A DNA stretch of 64,000 nt from Apiosordaria backusii (lineage: Eukaryota; Ascomycota; Sordariomycetes; Sordariales; Lasiosphaeriaceae), in NCBI GenBank assembly GCA_030549205.1, contig JAUKTV010000001.1, positions 1,922,001-1,986,000 of the forward strand, given 5' to 3'. The notes below the pieces were generated by a model. It was not told the origin of the DNA. It was given only the letters and a program-made list of their open reading frames with translations, and made no database searches. Below, in pieces: positions 22,220 to 35,000 of the stretch. A program made the translations under genes and the position numbers. The first letter of the stretch is position 1. Each line of letters opens with the position of its first letter.

Positions 22220-23753
22220 GCTTTTTCTTTCTAACGGGGTTGTATAGAGGCGGGGAGAGGGAGGAAGAAGTTTTGTCACGATTACGAGAGCCAAAGCGAG
22301 AAAGAAGGGAAATGGGATACCAGGACGGAGAGGGGAACAAAAATCCAATGGGCATAGATGAGAGGGCATGGCGCATACTGGGGTATTAGATTTTTCGCCG
22401 GACAAAGGAATTTTCTTCGGTCAAAAACTACTACTGTTACCACCTTTCCCACGTTCTGTCCCTCCCTCAAGCCCGCACTTTCCAACCAAAACAACAAGGA
22501 ATTGATTCCGGTCCAGAAGATGGCAGAAGCATTGGGCGGTATGGAACAGGAGGGAAACATGTACACTACCTACAATCTCCTTTTTGTGTCGTCTTCGTCC
22601 TCCGCTTCTCCCCTCTCTCTGGAAATATAGGGGGAGCAGCGGAGTGGAAAAAAAGGGGGTTGGGTCTTGGTCAGGGGATTAGAGAGTTGGGCATGGGGCT
22701 ACGGCCTCGCCTCCTGTGTATTTGTGTCAATACCTAATTTTCATTTGTCTTTTGTTTCGAGTTCTTTGTATTAACAAGAACACTTCCGCCATCCGTGGAA
22801 CCAGCCACTTTGCTTTTGCAGTGTCCTCGAACTCAGAAACCCTGGCAATACAAAGACCTAGTTGCTGGCTCTCTGGCGAGAGCTGTCTCAATTGAATCAA
22901 GATAAATGAACTCAATGATTGCCCGAGCAAACATAGCTGGCTTCACAGACGTTGACTTATTTCATGAATTCTGACAGGCGAAGGTACAGTAATATAACCA
23001 CAGGGGTACCAACATTTATACCTTGAAGTACAAGAAGCTTCACAAGAAGCACGGCAGCTCATAACTTCTACAACAAAATTCCACTACAACAATGACCATC
23101 TTGATCATTTCTGGGTTTAAACACACCATATTCATATATGCAAAGAGTGGACTGAGCAGGCTTTGCCTAAAAGAAAGAGAAAAGCCAGAGAAAAAAGAAA
23201 ATAGACCGAAAACGTCCTTCCCAACCGTATCTTCACAAATCACACTCACACACCACTGGCCAACTCTTAATGCCTTCACTCCTCCTGCACCTGCAAGTGA
23301 GGTAACTAACGAATTTACGAAACTACCCAGGGATTCAACATCTTCACAAAGTGACTGATGTGCACGGAATACCAAAGAGACCCTCATAAACTGCTAAGGA
23401 GTAGTAGTTCGTAGTCTTGTACATATCATTGCAATCTAACTATGCTGACAACTCGTTATGCAATCAAACAAAAACCTAACAAAACGAGAGGACACAAAGA
23501 AAAAGGGGTATCATGCAAGCACCAACATGCAAGCAACACAACGCAAAAAGCCACCTGGAAGCCACTCTCGAGGTATCTCTTCCTCCACTCTATACACAAT
23601 CCCACCATTTCACCACCAATCCCTTTGTCATGTACAAATTAGTTTCATATCCATATACTTTCATACGTTTCATACCCTCATAATTTCTCCCCCCAGCCCA
23701 GCCCATCCCCTTCTCCATTCCAACCCCCCCGCCTTCAACACCACTCCCCCCTC
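22220..23753. other. Convergent intergenic region
   Basis: About 1.5 kb between ATP20 (+) and the polytopic membrane protein (-). No coding evidence. The stretch just left of 23754 is C-rich and probably the 3' untranslated region of the minus-strand gene. Confidence 0.4.
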
Positions 23754-26080
23754 TCATCTAAACTGCAATCTCACAATCGAAAAAAGCATATTCTGCAGCA
23801 CATGCAACGTAACCGCCACACAAGTCGGCAACAGCTCCGGCCACACCGTAAAGTCCAGCTTCCCCTCCACCACCACACTCACCCCATAAATCAACCTAAT
23901 CAACCCCGCCACCACAAAGCTCGCCGCCAGCTCACACGCCCACGTAATACTCGACGCCTTGAACGTCAAATCAAACGTGTACTGCTCCGTCTCGTCCGTC
24001 CCGTCAAACGCAAAGTACGGATAAACATCCTTGTTTGCTCCAAAATGCAGCACCACCACGCTCCCCAAAAACGCCAGCATCGACGCGTTCTCCGCCATGA
24101 AACGAATGAAAACGTTGCGGATGCAGATCTTCTGGTAGGAGCCGTAGGATTGGCCGTTCATGCCCAGGACGGAAAAAAGCCAGTGCGCGGGGCGGGACAT
24201 CAAGATGGGGGTTACGACGATGAGACCGGTCGAAGACAAGATCTGGAGGTACATGAACTGCTTTGGGTCGCGGAGGCGGGCGTACAACGCGCGGACGTAG
24301 GTTTGGTAGGTGAGCATAAAGTATCTGTTTTTTTGATCAGTCAGTCAGGGGTAAAAGTAAACAAAGGGGCTCAAACAAAGAAATGCTTACAGCTTGAAGA
24401 TCCAACTTAAGGGGTAGCTCCCAACTCTTTCACCCTCCTGCCCACCCAGAATCCACCCCGTCAACCCGTCCAGTAGGTGAACGGTTGAAATCCAACCGTA
24501 GACGTAAACAATCGTTTCCAAATTGTTATGCGGTAGCGTCCGCAGGTAAATCTCGGCGTAGGCCTCTCCAATAACGTAGGCCAAAAGTCCGATAAACAAG
24601 GCGAGACAGAACCAAACAAATCTGACAAAACTGGCTGGTAACCAACGCCGCCTTATCCTACGGGCTCGAGGTTGGTATCGACTGTCGTTGTACCCAATCT
24701 GCGAGGGATCTGCGTTAGGATCGAATGCGCTGGGGTCCAAGGCAGCCCGCTGCCGCCGCTCTCGCCTAGAAATGGTGTCATCGCGGTCACCTGCCCACCA
24801 TGAGGATGTGAAGATCCGTTGGGTTTCTGACAAAGAGTGGCGGAGACCCAGGTGTCGCTCGTTGGTCAAGAGGATGAAAAACGCAATGGCGACGGGCATG
24901 GCCATGATGCAGAATGTCCACGAGATCCACACCGTGTTGTGCACAGTCAACCATCTCGCCTCAGGGACTAGGTAGAGTGGGAGTGGCGCTGCGAGCGAGA
25001 GAATGGCGATGGCGGAGACGGTGACTGGGAAGCCAAGCGATTGCGGCCACCAGTTGAGGCTGTAGATGTTGAAGACCTTGGTGATCCAGATCAAGGCCGT
25101 CAGGTTGTAAAAGCTGTAGTAGACAAACAGGAAGAACCAAAAGTTGACCTGCACCCTTGCGGCTCCGTGACCCGGCACCTTCCTACTAGGGGCCTGCCCA
25201 GGTGGCCCAGGGTCGTCGTCGTCCCACTGGAGGGGGTATTGTGGAAATGGCACAGCACACCATGCCACAGCCTAGTTCACCACCTGTCAGTTGTATGTTC
25301 TTGTAGTTTCCCTCATACGGATGGGTTGCTTACCAAACTAGCAGGAAGCAACACCAGCACCGCCCATCTACTCCACCAAACATCCACCAACCTCCTCACC
25401 ACTCCCGCCTTGGGATCAATCCACGTATCCCTCATCCTCTTCATCACCCTCCTCAACCTCTTCGTCCCCTTCCCCACCCTCCTCCATCCCGGGCCAGTAG
25501 AGTCATCCGAATCACTCTCCGCCTCATCGTCCCCATCCCCGGCCTCCTCTTCCGCCTCCGCCTCAGCAGCTATGATAGCGCCATAGCCTACATGAACACT
25601 GCCCCTCCACCCCGGCTCGTTGATTATCCCGCCTTGCGCTCCTCCCCGCGGCGGGTGGTAGTGTTTTCCCCTCGCTCCTCCATGACCGCTCCCAATACTA
25701 CTGATGCTACCGCCTGTGTTGGTTCTGTGAGGACCGCCAAAGGTGTTGGGTCGGGGGACGGCGCGGAAGCGGCCGAGTAAAGGTGAGGATTCGCCGTTGA
25801 AGAAGCGGACGTTTTGCATGCGTTCGGAACCTTGTTCGAAGGAGAAGAAGGAGGGCATAGTGGGTTGTGCCACTGGTGTTTGGGAGGTCGGCAGAGAAGA
25901 CCGGGATTTCAGTCGAGGTCTCTTTGATCTGAGGAGACGGGAGGAGGAAGATCGGTTGTTATCGTGGGTATTATTACTATTACTTTGGTAGTTGTTGTAG
26001 TGGTAGTGGTTGTCGTGCCAGTTTGCCCCGCTTGTACCTCCGCCTGGGGGTGGTGGGGGTTTGCTTGACGATATTCCCAT
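23754..26080 (-). CDS. Polytopic membrane protein with an N-myristoylation signal
   Basis: A family I do not recognise. Three exons on the minus strand: 25334-26080, 24391-25271 and 23754-24324. Introns: 25272-25333 (donor GTAAGC, acceptor TAG) and 24325-24390 (donor GTAAGC, branch CTGAC, acceptor CAG). The product has 732 residues. It starts MGISSSKPPPPP, a textbook N-myristoylation context (Gly2, Ser6, Lys7). A disordered Asn/Ser/Gly-rich and acidic region of ~210 residues follows, then about ten hydrophobic segments, among them VNFWFFLFVYYSFYNLTALI, WISWTFCIMAMPVAIAFFIL and FVWFCLALFIGLLAYVIGEA. A basic loop with RRERRQRAALDP and RARRIRRRW sits mid-protein. No transporter, kinase or enzyme signature is visible. 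I infer a fungal-specific integral membrane protein with a lipid-anchored cytosolic tail. Confidence 0.82.
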
Positions 26081-27105
26081 CTACCTGAAGGGTATGTCGG
26101 TGGAATTATACAATCTTGAGTCTAATTAGTGCCGGTATAGACGCTGACACGGTCATAACAAAGGCATATCGTATTCGTTGCACAAGATGATTATTGTCGC
26201 GATCTCGGGGGGCCTATCGAGGAGAGGAAGCGCAGCCAGCGCGTAAAGTGGGTGGTTGGTTGGCTATGAGTTGTTCAGAATCCACTTGTTGGGGTTATTA
26301 GGTGCAGCTTGCGATGTTGCAACGTTTGGTGTCTAGAAACAGAACGAGCGTGCCCGCGTCGACGGTTGCACCTGGGGAGATTGTATTTTTGGCCATAGAA
26401 TGTCGTCACCTCGATCCCGGGTTGTTTTACATATGAATTGTTGGTTGATTTTGGTCCTGTATCACGCGAGGTCCAATCTTGGGCCGCTGGCTGTTGGCCG
26501 TGGTTGTGCTTATCACGGCCCGGCTTCTGCAGGGATGTTCGTTATCAGCCGAGGACCCCTGCTTTGTCACTTCCTGGCAGGCAACGCTTCGACAATTGCG
26601 GGGTTTCCCCAACTGCTGTGGGGGGTCGAGCCGTGTGGAGAAGCAACTGCTGATGAGCTCAACAGTGGTCGGTGAGAGCACCACCAGGAAGGCACGGCCA
26701 GCAAAGCACCACTTTATAAGCCTGCTTTCTTGCAGGCCCTGTCGGAGCAGGCCTGCTCAGCAACGCACTCATTTCCTGCCTTTTACCGGATGTGACCGTG
26801 AGTTGGCCTACAATGCTCCAATTCTAATCTTTGGAAACCTCTGGACATCCAGATTCGATTCTTTTTGGTAGCCATATTTTTTTTCTTTTTCTTTGCTTCA
26901 TAACCACACACAGGAATCTTTCCAGAGTGTAGAATTCTAACCAAGACATCAATAATATACAGTAGTAGCATTGTCGAAAAGTTCGAAAACGATTATTCTC
27001 AAATTTTGGTTATCGGGATCTCACCATCACATACCCAACCAAGCAATACTTGTTATGTTCCAAGATATCATTATTTACAATACACACGCTATGTCTAATA
27101 CAATG
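26081..27105. other. Intergenic region upstream of the membrane-protein gene
   Basis: No gene supported. Contains short random open frames on both strands and the 3' flank of PEX2. Confidence 0.4.
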
Positions 27106-28733
27106 CTAGTCATCATCAAGATCCGCGCCCAGTTCCTCCTCTTCCGCCTCGTAATCTTCTGATTCATCACCATCGGAGTCGGCCTCCTGCTCCGAAGACT
27201 CTACACTGGGCGATTCTGCCCGAAGGTCTTCAAGACTTCTGTCGCCATCCTCTTCATCACCCCCTGTTCTTGGTATTCATCACCGTCCTCTTGCTCTACC
27301 AAAACCTGTGAATCTTCCTGCTCGTCATCAGAAGCGTCCTTGACATCATCCGCAAATACAACTGTTTTTTGAGCCGGCGACTTTGACTCTGGTTCCAACA
27401 CATCCCCGCTCCATGGCTTGCACTCCTTGACAAGCTCACCACAGCGCAAGCAATTCCAGCCCTCACCCTCCTCCCGCTCAATTCTTGTCGCCAAGCATAC
27501 AAAGCAGTAGATGCACCCACATGGGATGGTCTCGTAAGGGTTCGTGATATCTGTTTGCGCCGATCCGACCACACCAGTCTTGGAAGTAGCTGCGGCCATC
27601 AGCTCGTTTTCGTTTGTTGCCTGGTTCTGGTCCTGATAGCAAATGGCACATGTCCTTTCCGGTAAGAATGCGAACTCGCCCTTTTTCTCCTCGTCACCCT
27701 CGCCGCTTGCCGTGGTCATGATCTTTTTTGTTTTCCGCCACGTCCGCGCCAGCCAGCGCCTCCACCGGTTGATACCCACCAGCGGGAGTACAAAAAGTAA
27801 GAACTCGGTGAACGCGTGCCACACTAGCTGTCGGTTGAGATACTCAAATGACACCTCGCGACTGACTTGGCTTGTTGGCGGCGCTAGCCTCATGCGCAGT
27901 ACCCGATCCAAAAGAGTCCTGTACCGGCCTTGCAACAAAAACACCAAGAATGACGCGAACGAAGCCGCAGCGTGAAGAGTCGACAGCCTATCCGTCATCC
28001 TCGAAAGCCGCTGTACCGTTGGACTTGGCTCGTCAAACCCATCATCCTGCTCCATCAGCCAGTTCTCCCACTTTGACCACATGTATCTTCCTCCCACCGT
28101 CATCAGACCATACAACCCCTTCTGCCATTTACTCGGCGGCACCAACACACTCCCAGTATGCCTCGCGTCCGTGTACTTTAAATTCTGCAGCGCAGCACCA
28201 TACGTCGCGTCATGGTCCCAAATAGTAAGCTTGAATATCACCGCCCTCAGCGCGAGCGAGATCTCAGCATCCCAGTCGTGCTTGATAGTGTTGTTCCCTC
28301 CTCCTCCACCGCCATAGTAACGAACCGCCTCCCCTACTTGCCCCTTCATCAGCTCGACCAGTTCTTCATCGAGGAGCTCCGCGTCTACTTGGCCGACGCG
28401 GAAGGCTGGGCGCGTGCCCTCCCGGCTGGAGATGGCGTCCCATAGTGAGAGTGTTGACGCGCCGAGCCGTCGGAGGAGAGGGGACTGGGAGGCGGCGATG
28501 CGCGCGCGGAGCTGGGATTCGGATTGTTGCGCTGCTACTCGGGCTGCTTCTTGGGCGTCGCGGGCTTGTCGGCGGGCGATGAGGCGCTGTTGGGCTTGGG
28601 CGAAGGAGTTGGCTGATGATGGGTTGGAAGGAGGTGCTACTGTTACGGCTGCAGGTGCAGCAACGGGAGCAAGAGCAGCAGCATCTGGGGCGGCGCTTGG
28701 GCTGCTGTCTTTAGGGGGTTTGGAATCGCTCAT
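27106..28733 (-). CDS. PEX2: Peroxin PEX2 (RING-finger E3), frame broken near the C-terminus
   Basis: RING-type ubiquitin ligase subunit of the peroxisomal importer recycling complex (PEX2/PEX10/PEX12), in the peroxisomal membrane. The Podospora orthologue is CAR1. The frame opens at 28733 with an Ala/Pro-rich head, then the Pex2 N-terminal region (RRLGASTLSLWDAI, SLALRAVIFKLTIWDHDATY, LYGLMTVGGRYMW) and hydrophobic stretches. The C-terminal RING includes RTCAICYQDQ, IPCGCIYCFVCL and WNCLRCGE; the usual CGH is CGC here. As written, the frame ends at 27201 with unrelated residues after EYQEQG. One extra base in the C5 run at 27260-27264 would let it continue into a strongly acidic tail ending in ELGADLDDD at 27106, about 542 residues in all. 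The known orthologue is about 550, so that tail is very likely genuine. Confidence 0.9.
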
Positions 28734-29451
28734 CGCATTGGTGTTTGAAGGAGGCTGAGTGGTGATGGGTGTTTGTTTATTGGGTAGAAGCGCATCGTAC
28801 TCCTCTCACATATCCTCCGCGCCTGTTCGGGGAGCGCAAACAGAAGGTATTAATGAATGGCTTCGTCGGTCCGGGCGGTCGGTCGATGAACCAGAAAGCC
28901 GAGGTTGGATCTGGACGGCGGCTGTTGCAGCTGACGGAACGGGTCAGGGATGCGGGCTTGGCGCGTTGCGGCAGGGCCCACCCCACGAATCACACTGTGG
29001 AGATCCTTGTAAGAGCATGGATCCAGTCTTCAATTCCAGGGTTGGACGTTCAGCTTCACAGCTCGTCTCATTCATGTTGAAGAAGACAGAAAACATCGGG
29101 GCATTTTTCTAATAGCTAACCAACAGCCATTCTCACATCAAACTTAATAACTTTAATCCATGAATGACTCGTTGCTACCAGGGGCGTGCTCTTTGAAGCT
29201 GACGCAATGGCCGAGCGATGCAGCTGCACAAGTATGCCCGGTATGACCTTAGGAGAGCCGGACTGATCCCCGTTGAAGATGCGGTTAGAGTTTGGACCAG
29301 AACTGGTAGGCTAGGATGGAAAAAAGGGGTTTGGAAGATGTCTTCACTTGCGCTGTCCAGATCCTCTCGTGGATCTGCACCTGTTGGTTTCTTTTAACTT
29401 GTTCGATTTCCTGGTAATCGGTTCATCAGAATCGACCTTCAAGAGGCCACC
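28734..29451. other. Divergent promoter region
   Basis: Lies between the starts of PEX2 (-) and the dehydrogenase fusion (+), both possibly tied to fatty-acid/peroxisome metabolism. I see no convincing paired CGG oleate-response element. No gene seen. Confidence 0.4.
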
Positions 29452-31339
29452 ATGCCGAAGTGGAAGCTCCCTTCGACAATCAACAGGTCTGTCGGAATCC
29501 TGGGAGCTGGTGTGCTAGGCCGCCGTATAGGTGCTTGCTGGGCTTCTGCAGGTTACAAAGTCAACATTCGCGATCCCGATACCCAGCAAACCAATGGCGC
29601 CCTGCAGTACATCAAAAACGAGCTATGGAGGTACAAGCCCACAGTCAGCCCCGACAAGATATCAGTCCATGGCTTCCAAGACTTGAAGCCAGCCGTGGAA
29701 GACTCCTGGCTGGTTATCGAGTGTGTACCCGAGAAGCTCGACCTCAAGATGAACACGTTCGCCGAACTCGAAAAGATTGTCCGACCTGATACCATCCTGG
29801 GAACCAACTCATCGTCCTACAAGTCACGGGAGATTGCGGCAAACGTGAAGCCTGAGACGGCCAAGCGCATGCTGAATATGCACTATTACATCCCGCCCGA
29901 CATTCGAGTCGTCGAGCTCATGACCAGCGGATCAACACACGAGGACATCTTTCCTTTTCTCGAAGACCACCTCAAAAGGTCTGGTATGCTACCTGTCATT
30001 GCACATAAAGAGTCCACTGGGTTTATTCTCAACCGTGTTTGGGCGGCTATCAAACGAGAATGTCTGATGGTGCTATCCGAGGGTGTTGCCTCGCCAGAAG
30101 AGCTCGACCTGGTGTGGAACGAGATGTTTGTTAAGAATGGGGTCCCCCCATGCGAGCTGATGGACTCAGTAGGTCTGGATACTGTGTCACTCATTGAACA
30201 ACATTACATTCAGGAGCGGAATCTCCATGACCCGGGCGTCATAGCCTTCCTCCAGAAGTACATCAAGGAGGGCAGGCTCGGAGCCAAGTGCAGCAAGGGT
30301 GGGCTGTACCCTCCGGGCTACACAACCAAGACTGCTGGCCAGCAGCAAACTCAATACGATAACTTACACGCACCATCCTTGTACATCCTCGACCTTGGCC
30401 TCAACAATGAGCCGGAGGAGGCCTACCAGCGTGGTCGGATTCTGGTGGGTAGTGCAGATGGACAAACTCCTCTCCGCACCATAGTGGGCCACCAACCCAT
30501 GCCGGACGGCATTGCTATCTGCCCATCAAAAGGCAAGATTATCTGGGGCAACATGGGCGTGCCTAACAGGAACGACGGCAGCATCATGTCGTGCAACTTG
30601 GATGGTAGCGACATCAAGGTCATCGTTCCTTCAGGCACGGTACACACGCCCAACCAGATTGCTGTTGACGACGAGTGCTCCAAGATGTACTTTTCCGACC
30701 GAGAGGGCATGCGTGTCTTCCGATGTAACATTGATGGCTCTGGATTGGAAGTCCTCATCCGCAACGGGGACTGGGCCACCGGCTTTGAGGATCAGACGCA
30801 ATGGTGCGTGGGCCTTGGGCTCGCCCCATTGGAAGGAAAGTTCTATTGGACACAAAAGGGTCCCTCTAAAGGATCAAAAGGCCGTATCTTCAGGGCGAAC
30901 ATCCGAACACCTCACGGGCATGATGCCTCCACGAGAACCGATATCGAGTGTCTCTTCCAAGGCCTACCGGAGCCTATCGACATCGAGATTGACGAGGAGG
31001 GCAAATTCATGTACTGGACCGATAGAGGAGAGTTACCTCGGGGCAACAGCTTGAACAGGGCTGAGATGGGACCTGATGGCCAGTATATGAATCACAAGAT
31101 CCTAGCCAGGAACTTGCATGAGGCCATCGGCATCACTCTTGACAGGAAAAATCGACATATTTACGCTACAGATTTGTGAGTCAACCTCTCTCCCATCCTC
31201 ACTAGATGCTCATAACTGACCGCTTGATCACACATACAGGGGTGGAGCGGTGTACCGCTTCAACATGGATGGAACTGGGCGCAAGAAGTTTTATGAGGAC
31301 GAAGGATCTTTTGCGGGGATTGCATTGTGTGACAAATAA
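29452..31339 (+). CDS. 3-hydroxyacyl-CoA dehydrogenase fused to a YWTD beta-propeller
   Basis: Exons 29452-31175 and 31240-31339 give 607 residues; the intron has donor GTGAGT and acceptor CAG. Residues ~10-290 are a 3-hydroxyacyl-CoA dehydrogenase. The NAD motif is VGILGAGVLGRRIG, the catalytic-His segment is LNMHYYIPPD, and GFILNRVWAAIKRE plus a C-terminal helical domain (GLDTVSLIEQHYI) follow. Residues ~310-607 are a different fold: repeated LDL-receptor class B / SMP-30-like strands, e.g. MYFSDREGMRVFRCNIDGSG, FYWTQKG, FMYWTDRGEL and HIYATDLGGAVYRFNMDGTG. No signal peptide, membrane segment or clear peroxisomal PTS1 (it ends ALCDK). Both halves sit in one uninterrupted exon, so the fusion is not a splicing guess. 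The propeller's role is unknown; lactonase-like hydrolysis or scaffolding are inferences. Confidence 0.9.
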
Positions 31340-32053
31340 CGTACTGTCGTGTCGCGGTAGGCAGCTGTCGTCGGGTCGGGTCCTGTTTTCTGTCTCAGAT
31401 TGGAGAAGGCTTCGAGAGCACTTTCGGCAATGGCCGATCGGTTTGTGGAACGTTCTACAGCTTGTTTCTTGTGCTACTTAGGCTGGCCAGTGAAGGAAGT
31501 ATGGGAGACGAAGTGCGTATTAAGGAGGGGCAGAAGGGGCAGGACAACTAATAAACAAGCAACATCTGGTGTTTGTGTCAACCGAACGGAGGCGGTGTTT
31601 GGTATCCAGTCATTTTTCGCCCTTGGATCAACAGGCAGTGGTAGAGAGATAATTGGATGCGTCTTGAATAAAAAATGATATCAAGAGATAAAAAAAGGGG
31701 TACCGTAAGGGGTGTTACCAGAAAACACACCCCTGCTTGCCGTGACGGCGTTGGGAGGACCCCTGTCAGGAGAACTCCACTCAAATTTATGCCCCGCTAT
31801 CCTTAGGCTGTCACCCCCACCAAGCTTCAACCTGGGCTCCTTCAACGGGCTCGACAGTCTGTTTCTTTCCAACGACCTCTTCAAAAAAAGAAAGCAAACA
31901 CCAGCACAGGACCCGATCCATATACGTCACTTGACATTTCCAATACTTGTTAGACAGCACTTTCATTGTGTCTAATCCTCTGATCTTTAAACCCTTCTCA
32001 CGAATCCGAATTCCGTAAAACATCGACGACGAGACGGGTTAGGAAATATTACC
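31340..32053. other. Intergenic region
   Basis: 3' flank of the dehydrogenase fusion and promoter of the karyopherin gene. No gene seen. Confidence 0.45.
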
Positions 32054-35000
32054 ATGAGCTTCGCGATAGAGGTGCCAGGCGAAGCTGCGCCTTTCAGTCC
32101 CGTAGAACTGTGCAGGACGCTGGAAGCTGCCAGTTTGTCTTCAGATCAAGCCCAGAGACAGTCAGCCGGCCAGCAGATACAGGCTTGGGAGTCGCATCCT
32201 GATTACTATGTTACTCTTCAGGTAGAGAATATACCACGCCTGTCACATTCACATTGCAACCTCTAACGGACCTGTTTGAAAACAGACAATATTTCTCGAC
32301 AAGCAGCTACGCAGGGAGGTTCGATGGCTCGCCATCATCGTGCTCAAAAACGGCATCGACAAGTACTGGCGACCCAGAGCGAAACACGCCATCCCACCGG
32401 CCCAAAGAGAGCTGATACGCTCGCGACTTCTGCAAGGTTCGATAGATGAGGAGGACAGACCGCTCGCGCTGCACAATGCCCTGGTCACGGCCAAGATCGT
32501 GAGGATAGACTATCCGGATAGCTGGCCGGATGCAATTGCTAGCATCATCAACGTTACTCGAACGGCCAGGACAGGGAATCCCATGCATCTCGGTGGTGCC
32601 CTGCTGGTTATGCTTCGGATAGTTAAGGAGCTGAGCACGGCACGGCTGGCTAGATCGCAAACCGCTCTTCAAAAGGTCACACCTGAGTTGGTGCAGCTAC
32701 TGGGAGAGATTTACACCGAGAAGACGGCTTATTGGCAAGAGTTCCTCGGGAAAGGGCAGGGTGACGAGGATGACGCCGACTACGCCATGCAAAACAGCTT
32801 GATCGCGCTCAAGCTACTGCGGCGGTTGGTCACAGTCGGATACAAGGAGCCTCACAAAGATAGCATGGTTCAGGGGCTCTGGTCTCTGTCGCAAACACAG
32901 TTCGATCTGTTCCTCAACGGTGTCAGCCACGATTCATGGATTCCGATACCATACCAAGATATTGTCGGCAAGCACCTCATTCAGTTCACCAAATTACATA
33001 TCGACATGGCCACATTGCACCCCTGCAGCTTCCCAATTCTTCCAAACTCGATTCCACTAGTTAGGGCCTACTGGAATCTTGTCAAGGATTTCTCCCAGGT
33101 TTTTGAGAAGTCTGGTGGGATCAAGCAGACGGAGAGCACAACAGGGAACACCAAGCATGAAGGGCCACTGTCAGAAAAGCTGGCCCTCAAGGGACTTTTG
33201 TTGCTGAGGAGTTGCATAGGAATAGCCTACCGTCCAGCACAATCGTTCAAGTACCAGAGCCCAGAAATGAAAGACCTGGAAACACAAGCAATTCATGTTA
33301 TCAAGATCGAATTGCTGGGAAGGGACTTTCTTCTGGATATCGTCCAGGTCATCATCAGCAAGCTCTTCATCTTCCGCAAGTCGGACCTCGATGCGTGGGA
33401 GGAAAGCCCAGAAGAATGGGAGGCTCAAGAACGCACCGAGGGCCAAGCGTACGAGTGGGCTATCCGGCCATGTGCTGAGAGGTTGCTAATAGACCTTTTG
33501 ACTCATTACCGGGAGTTGGGTCAGCCACTTCTCAGCTATTGCGAGCTGGCCACAAAAGTTGATATGGACATCGTCACGAAAGAGGCCGCATATTGCGCTC
33601 TTGGTTGTGCCGCTGCTGTTGTGCACCAGAATTTTGATTTCGACCGTTTCCTGACCACAACACTGGCCAAAGATGCTCAGGTACAAGATACCATGGCCAA
33701 GCTGCTCCGTCGGCGGATAGCCATCTTGTTGAGCCAGTGGATCGCCATCAAGATTTCTGAACCCAACCGAACAGTGGTGTATGATATTTATCGTCACTTA
33801 CTGAACCCGGCCGACAACCACAACGACGAGGTGGTACGAATCACCGCTGCACGTCAGTTCAAGTATATTGCCGACGATCTTGAATTCAAGCCTGAGGCTT
33901 TCCTACCATATGCACCAGACTTTTTCAACCTCTTGATCGGTCTGCTCTCTGAAGTGGAGAGCGACGAGACGAAGCTGGCGATTCTGGACACTATTAGGCT
34001 CATTGTCAGTAGAATGGATGAACACGTCTCGCAGTTTGGGGATGCCATTATGATGACGCTCCCAAAGCTGTGGGAGTCAGCGGGGAGCGAAGAGTACATG
34101 ATCAAGCAGTCAGTGCTTGCCATCATGACGGCTCTGGTGATGTCGATGCGGGCTGATTCGCAGCGCTACCAACAACTGATCTTGCCACTCCTGTCAGAGG
34201 CAATGAACCCCGAGTCACCCTTGCACCTTCACTTGATTGAAGAGTCCGTGGAGCTCTGGAGGTCGATGCTGATGCAGAGCGTGCCACCCCTGAACCCCGA
34301 TCTCACGCAGATGGTCCAGCTGGCCCTCCCACTTCTCGAGTACGATTCAGCTGTCTCAAATCAGTGCCTCGAGATAGTGAAGTGCTACATCCTTCTAGCA
34401 CCGCAAGATCTCCTCAGCGATGCCCTCCGTCGTCCTACGCTTGCCTCTGTAGCCAAAACTCTCGATGCCAACAGTCGCGATCAATCCCAGCTCGGTGCCA
34501 AATCAATCGAGCTCATGATTCGATTCTCTGAAGAACTCGGCGGAACCCAAGGAGTAACGGTTATTGTCCAAGACCTCCTCGAAACCGGCCTCGTCCAGAC
34601 CATCCTCGAAGGCCTCCACAGCGCCTGGGAATCCTCACAAACCACCGGCCCTAACCGCAAGCCCTCCAAAATCAGCACAATCAAAGAAACAGACTATTTC
34701 GCCCTCCTCGCCCGTGTTTGTCTGGCAGACCCAACAGTCTTCATCAAGCTTCTTTCTCACTTCACGAACGGTGGACCAATCGACACGGTCCTCTCCTGGC
34801 TACTAACCCAATGGTTCGCCAACTTCGACTGCATGGGTGACATCGAACGTGAAAAGCTTTCCTGCTTGGCGCTCACAAGGCTGTCGGAGCTCCCATCCCC
34901 AGTACAGGACCTCGTCCTTGGTAAACTACAAGAATACCTGTCGATGTGGACGTCCGTAGTGACAGAACTAGCCGACGGGACAGAACCGGACGCCCCACAA

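Noticed and set aside
27230..27300. Programmed ribosomal frameshift as an explanation for PEX2
   Set aside because: The run does not form a proper X XXY YYZ heptamer in frame, no downstream stem is apparent, and similar breaks occur at other homopolymers in the window.
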